Part shown: piece after piece, positions 4,699 to 8,659 of the stretch
Position numbering within the stretch: position 1 is the stretch's first letter
How the letters are laid out: every line of letters starts with the position of its first letter
Assembly (NCBI GenBank): GCA_964388275.1
Contig: CAYLZD010000080.1
Span: forward strand, 1 to 8,659
Source: JARYLZ01 sp964388275
GTDB taxonomy: Bacteria > Bacteroidota > Ignavibacteria > SZUA-365
Length of the DNA stretch: 8,659 nucleotides
Direction of reading: 5' to 3'
Made by a program: the position numbers and the translations under genes
The notes under the pieces: model-generated
Told to the model about the DNA's origin: nothing
Seen by the model: only the letters and a program-made list of their open reading frames with translations
The model's database searches: none

Positions 4699-4773
4699 GT
4701 GTATACGGCAAGGCCAGCAGCGCGCCGCGCGTGCCTATGTATGCCCCGGACAGATTGCCACCGGACGGTATCA

Positions 4774-5225
4774 TGTGTGGTCTTGGGATATGAATAAGCT
4801 GAAGGGCTGTGCGTTTTGCTGAGAATGAGTGGACTGGGTCGAAAGGCCTCTCTTTTGCTTCGAGAAGCGGACTACGGTATCAGGAATGATCATATCCTCA
4901 AATTTCTTGACTTTTTATACGAAAACGGGTAAGATTGTGAGAAACGAAGGCAATCCTTGGTAGCAGCAGTTCCACATGTGAAGAGTGGCGATTTCAAACG
5001 CACGATATCTTTCAAGCTCGCCTGATCAAATGGAAGCGGTCGATGAATTTCTTATTCACGGCACTCCGGGATATCGGTCACCGACTCGGGAATCAATCGT
5101 TCCGTTTGAGGTATAGGGTAATTCCTGCAACGATGATTTAGATTGAAGATACGCCGCTGTTTTGCAGTTCGTAAAATTGCCAAAATCATGTTCTCATCAT
5201 TTTGCAACCATCCACAGAGGGCGAG
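4774..5225. other. non-coding region between IS21 and the secreted-protein gene
   Basis: I see no gene here. A 9-base sequence, ACGGTATCA, occurs twice (4765-4773 and 4874-4882), which might relate to the poorly defined istA-side IS end. Otherwise it holds the promoter at 4907-4935 and a leader of about 280 bases. Composition is more AT-rich than the island to the left. Confidence 0.5.
4907..4935 (+). promoter_or_regulatory. candidate sigma70-type promoter for the secreted-protein gene
   Basis: TTGACT (4907-4912) and TAAGAT (4930-4935) have the ideal 17-base spacing. Transcription from about 4942 would give a long leader before the ATG at 5226. If the host is a true Bacteroidota member, its main sigma factor prefers other boxes (about -7 TAnnTTTG), so the assignment depends on lineage. 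Confidence 0.4.
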
Positions 5226-8120
5226 ATGAAAATATTGGCAGCGTTCATCCTCATAATGGCTTCGGTTCATCCGGAAGCACACGGAGCAACCGTGGAAAAT
5301 GCTTCACGAGTAACCGGGAGCCGAGTAATCGACGGTTCGTCTGAATGTATCATCAACCTGGCGGATACAACCAAACACGGAGCCGTTCAGGTAGGCAATT
5401 CCGGCAAAGTTGTGTTCCGCATCAGCAACACCGGAAGCGGAAGAGGGATAATAACTGATATTACGTGTTCGAACCACTGCTTCACGACAAATCTGTACGG
5501 CGTATCCATAGACAGCGGCCAACAAAAGAAATTGGAGGTGTATTTCAAACCCGTGGGGATCGGCATCGAAAAAGGTGTGTTATCGATGCGAACAAACGAC
5601 CCGTCAAAACCGTTGCTTACGGTGATGTTGTACGGGAAGGGCATGGATTACACGCTGTATTTTCAAGAAGATTTAACGCTGAAAGAAACACCTTATTCGA
5701 GCGGCGGCACGTGGTCGGTATCGCATTACCTCTATACAGCTATGCCGCCGGTTGAATGGAAATTTCGTCTCCCCGGCACGATCGGCGGCGATAAATACAT
5801 GTTGACGATCTTGAAAGGATCGCTTGGCACTCAAACAACGTTTCATATGGATATTGTCGCGAAAAGAGGAAATGCGGAAATTTTACTGGGTTCAACCGAA
5901 TTCAGTGGCGGACCGGCAGTTCCTTTTCCTTTTTCTCCTCAATGGTCGGTCATCGAAAAAGACGCCCAGTTGTCGCTCTGCCAACCCGGCGATACGTTGA
6001 TTCTCAGATTCTCCGCTGTTTCCGGCAATCCGGGCATTATCACATACTCCAGCAGCAGCGGTCAGTGTACGTTTACCTGTGCGGACCCGACGGGCAAACC
6101 TTCGATACCGCAGCTGATTTCTCCGGCCATGAATGCGGTGAAAATACCGGCGCCTGTCACGCTCAGATGGTCGTCCGGGAATAGAAGCAGTTCGGATCAG
6201 CTTCAACTTGCAACCAGCAGTGATTTCAATTCGGGGAACATTCTTGATTCTACGGGTGTTGTGACTCCCGTCATAACAGTACCGGTCCTGTTTTCCAGGT
6301 GGAATTATTATTGGAGGGTGAGATCCATCAACGCCGTGGGCGCAAGCAACTGGTCGGACGTGAATACGTTTCAGTCGATAACGCTGCCGCCGATTCTATC
6401 AAATCCGGCTGATAACGAAACCGGCGTGGACAAGGATACCGCGTTTTTGCGCTGGTCGCACCCTCGGCGCTACGAAATGGACAGTTGCCGGCTGCAATTG
6501 GCGACAGATGCTGCATTTTATGAGCTTGCGCTGGATAGCACGGTATACGGAAACAAATTCAGCATCGTAAATTTACACGATACGACGAAGTACTTCTGGC
6601 GCGTAAAATTATACTCCGCCACGAACAGCTACGAGAATTTCTTTGGCGATACTACGGATTGGTCGGAAACACGCTCCTTTACAACTTCCGAAGCGCGCTC
6701 GGCTGTGCCGCTCCTGATTCGTCCCATGGAAGAGGAACGCTTAACAGGCGTTTCTACACCATTCGTCTGGACATCGACCAAGAATGCGTATGCTTATCGT
6801 TTCACATTGTGGGAAAATAATCCTGGAAACATGGTATTCAGCCAGGAATACACCGAGTGCAATATCCGCATCGACACACTGAAAGTCCTGACAAAATACT
6901 TGTGGAATGTTGTCGCGAGAGATCGGTTAGGGAAAGTGGTCGGGGAATCCGTGCGCGGAAACTTTCAAACGCAAGGAGCCATACCGCTTCCACCCACCTA
7001 TCCCGATCCGTTTGTGGGGCGGCTTTGCGTGTTGGTCGATTATAAACTGAACTGGACGTGCTACGGAGCAGAATTGTACAGGTTGCAGATCGCGAAGGAT
7101 TCGACCTTTACGCTGCTGGCTGCGGATACAATCTATTCGGCAGTATTCAAACCTGTTCCGATCACCGCCATACTGCATGATACCAAATACTATTGGAGAG
7201 TGCGGGCGGAGAATTCATTCGGTGAAAGCCCATGGAGCGTCGGCTGGTGGTTCCATACCATTGATGCAAACCAATTCCTGCTCCTTAACCCGCCAAACTC
7301 CTACAATAGTAAAACAAGAAAGGTCCGTTTGACATGGAGATCTTCTTCAGTTCTGAAGGAGTATCAGCTGGTCGTGCGGACGACCACCAAGCAGGATACA
7401 TTTATTGTCGCCGACACTGGTTATGTCTTCCGCGGAAATACAGGATCAACATATTGGTGGAATGTAAGAGAGAGAGACAAGTGCTTTCACGATATGGACC
7501 ATTATTTCAGAATCGTCGATTCGGCGACCGCTCCACCAACACTTCTTTCCCCAAAGAATGGCAATACCGTGAGCTTGCCGGATGTTATCCTGATGTGGGG
7601 CGCAGAAGAGGGTGCCGTATCGTATCAATTGCAACTGGCTGGCGAGGCCGCTTTTACCAACCCCGTCGACCGGTCGATTCCCGGCGATACGGTGTTGCCG
7701 GTTCAGTCACTTCAACCGGATACGGTATATTACTGGCGAGTACGCTCACTCTCCGCACGCGATACGAGTGATTGGTCCGATGTCTGGGCCTTCACGACAC
7801 GCATTAATACCGGTTCGGCGTATACGAGCGAGGACGCAGCGTCCCGTTTCGATGTGCTCGGCATCGCTCCAAATCCTTTCAGTGGCAGCGTCACTGCGCA
7901 AGTATTATTGCATAAATCCACAGAATTCAGCGCAGTCATTTATGATTTCCTTGGCAGGAGGATCGCAGTGCTTGCGAGCGGTCCTCGCTCTCAAGGTACA
8001 AGTGTGATACGCTGGGATGGACGAGATATTAAAGGGCGAGTCGTGCAGAGCGGCCCCTATCTACTGATGCTGTCGACCAGCTTGAGAACCGTGACCAAAA
8101 CGCTTTTGTTCGTGAAATAA
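5226..8120 (+). CDS. secreted multidomain fibronectin-III-repeat protein with T9SS C-terminal sorting domain (964 aa)
   Basis: The ATG at 5226 is preferred over an upstream TTG (5202) because GAGG lies 5 bases before it and it begins a signal peptide (MKILAAFILIMASVHPEAHGA, residues 1 to about 21). Residues about 39-140 form an ASH/HYDIN-like ('choice-of-anchor D' type) beta domain (VVFRISNTG, LEVYFKP, SMRTNDPSKPLLTVMLYGKG). A beta-rich unassigned domain spans about 145-290. Six fibronectin-III-like repeats follow (about 296-386, 388-488, 493-585, 586-680, 683-767, 770-860), marked by YYWRVR-type motifs and mostly WSxxxxF strands. The last 90 residues are a type IX sorting domain (APNPFSG, VIYDFLGRRI, WDGRDIKGRVVQSGPYLLML, ending TKTLLFVK). 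It should be exported by Sec, cross the outer membrane by T9SS and be anchored or released at the surface. No catalytic domain is visible; adhesion or matrix binding is inferred. Confidence 0.9.
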   Translation: MKILAAFILIMASVHPEAHGATVENASRVTGSRVIDGSSECIINLADTTKHGAVQVGNSGKVVFRISNTGSGRGIITDITCSNHCFTTNLYGVSIDSGQQKKLEVYFKPVGIGIEKGVLSMRTNDPSKPLLTVMLYGKGMDYTLYFQEDLTLKETPYSSGGTWSVSHYLYTAMPPVEWKFRLPGTIGGDKYMLTILKGSLGTQTTFHMDIVAKRGNAEILLGSTEFSGGPAVPFPFSPQWSVIEKDAQLSLCQPGDTLILRFSAVSGNPGIITYSSSSGQCTFTCADPTGKPSIPQLISPAMNAVKIPAPVTLRWSSGNRSSSDQLQLATSSDFNSGNILDSTGVVTPVITVPVLFSRWNYYWRVRSINAVGASNWSDVNTFQSITLPPILSNPADNETGVDKDTAFLRWSHPRRYEMDSCRLQLATDAAFYELALDSTVYGNKFSIVNLHDTTKYFWRVKLYSATNSYENFFGDTTDWSETRSFTTSEARSAVPLLIRPMEEERLTGVSTPFVWTSTKNAYAYRFTLWENNPGNMVFSQEYTECNIRIDTLKVLTKYLWNVVARDRLGKVVGESVRGNFQTQGAIPLPPTYPDPFVGRLCVLVDYKLNWTCYGAELYRLQIAKDSTFTLLAADTIYSAVFKPVPITAILHDTKYYWRVRAENSFGESPWSVGWWFHTIDANQFLLLNPPNSYNSKTRKVRLTWRSSSVLKEYQLVVRTTTKQDTFIVADTGYVFRGNTGSTYWWNVRERDKCFHDMDHYFRIVDSATAPPTLLSPKNGNTVSLPDVILMWGAEEGAVSYQLQLAGEAAFTNPVDRSIPGDTVLPVQSLQPDTVYYWRVRSLSARDTSDWSDVWAFTTRINTGSAYTSEDAASRFDVLGIAPNPFSGSVTAQVLLHKSTEFSAVIYDFLGRRIAVLASGPRSQGTSVIRWDGRDIKGRVVQSGPYLLMLSTSLRTVTKTLLFVK

Positions 8121-8585
8121 TACGATAGGATATTTGGTGGTTGAGCATGAATTTCCTGTCGGAAGTATGGCCGGTGTTCCGTAGGTGTCCCGCTCGGGAT
8201 ATCATGCCCGGCTGAATAATGATAAATCCTTGCTTTGCAGGCAGCGGGCCTTTGATTAAACGGCCAAGAAGGAGTACATCACAAGTATTTTACATTCTCT
8301 TCCAGCTGTCCATTAGTACTGGACCATTCCGCTGATTGCTTGAAGCAGAATGGACCCGTCCCTTGCCCCGCTGCTCGAATACACCGTGTGAACGCCGCCG
8401 CCTGCGCTGTGCAGCGCGGAGGTGTTCTTTCTGAGATCAATTCGGCCGATTGTTACAGAGGCGTGCGATCTGTTTTTCCATTCCCGGTGTCTGCGTCCGT
8501 CATTGCTTGCGCCGATCTTCTTCTCCAGTCCCGCAACCTCCCGCCTCCATGCCAAAGCTTTTATTCCGCTACCGGGCTTAACCTG
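8121..8585. other. 3' intergenic region, no convincing gene
   Basis: No clear terminator with a T-tract follows the T9SS gene. An imperfect 10-bp hairpin (8324-8333/8344-8353) and a GCGCTG-TG-CAGCGC palindrome (8405-8418) are present. On the minus strand a frame is open from 8618 to a stop at 8313. With a TTG start at 8555 it gives 80 residues ending SGARDGSILLQAISGMVQY. I recognise no family, it lacks a good start and ribosome-binding site, and its open upstream part overlaps the strong opposite-strand promoter, so it is at best a gene remnant. Confidence 0.4.
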
Positions 8586-8614
8586 TTGACATCGCCTGCG
8601 GAATTTCGTATACT
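8586..8614 (+). promoter_or_regulatory. near-consensus sigma70 promoter reading out of the window
   Basis: TTGACA (8586-8591, perfect) and TATACT (8609-8614, 5/6) are separated by exactly 17 bases. Transcription would start near 8621. The transcript soon forms a possible GGGGC/GCCCC hairpin (8643-8647/8655-8659) at the window edge. The driven gene lies beyond the window; the strength would suit a highly expressed or stable-RNA gene. Confidence 0.65.
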
Positions 8615-8659
8615 CATTTCAGTAAAACGTCTGTCCGGAGCTGGGGCAATTGCAGCCCC

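Larger units (their letters stand above)
2093..4773 (-). mobile_element. IS21-family insertion sequence (left boundary uncertain)
   Basis: The minus-strand istA-istB pair with a 4-bp overlap defines the family. The istB-side end is placed at 2093 because TGGTAACA...CGAAAA.TGACCC matches the orphan end at 492, and a subterminal repeat, ACCGAAAACTGACCCC, follows at 2128-2143, as expected for the repeated transposase sites of IS21 ends. The istA-side end is not clear. A TATCA at 4769-4773, 75 bases upstream of istA, ends a stretch matching the inverted terminus at only 12 of 26 positions, and no target duplication flanks the pair. The element would be about 2.7 kb. Both genes are full length, so it may be active, unless the left end is lost. 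Confidence 0.75.

Noticed and set aside
4771..4797. Remains of a second 108-aa gene start (ATGTGTGG...) right of the IS
   Set aside because: The likeness to ATGTGGCTTATGA needs gaps, and the frame stops after six codons.
8313..8555. 80-codon minus-strand gene
   Set aside because: No family recognised, TTG start without ribosome-binding site, and a strong opposite-strand promoter lies in its upstream open region; kept only as a possible remnant.

Overview
The window looks like an accessory region of a moderately GC-rich bacterium from the Bacteroidota/Chlorobiota/Ignavibacteria side of the tree. The main lineage clue is the last large gene, a secreted fibronectin-repeat protein ending in a type IX secretion (T9SS) sorting domain; that secretion system is confined to this superphylum. 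Nothing in the window fixes a genus.

Positions 1-2092 are a gene-poor, repeat-rich patch. It holds two small uncharacterised conserved-type proteins (121-447 and 1546-1944) and a 30-residue putative membrane peptide (1040-1132). It also holds two copies of a roughly 95-nt element that folds into a closed multi-stem structure with compensatory base changes (603-695 and 874-968). Five scattered, decayed 29-nt palindromic units resemble type I-E CRISPR repeats. There are octamer tandem repeats, a 64-bp duplicated leader with a ribosome-binding site (54-117 and 2028-2091), and an orphan IS21-type terminus (492-517). No cas, integrase or recombinase gene is visible here.

Positions 2093 to about 4773 are an IS21-family insertion sequence on the minus strand: istA (DDE transposase) then istB (AAA+ helper ATPase), overlapping by 4 bp. 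Its right terminus is well supported; its left terminus is not. The istB-side non-coding part (2160-2400) is packed with inverted repeats.

Positions 4774-8120 are a long leader with a sigma70-like promoter and a 964-residue secreted, surface-anchored protein: signal peptide, ASH/HYDIN-like domain, beta-rich domain, six fibronectin-III-like repeats, T9SS C-terminal domain. By eye it is less GC-rich than the island. The last 540 bases have no convincing gene but contain a near-consensus promoter (8586-8614) firing out of the window.

The most novel-looking signal is the duplicated structured element followed ten bases later by a CRISPR-like palindrome. The two copies differ at paired positions in ways that keep the stems intact.
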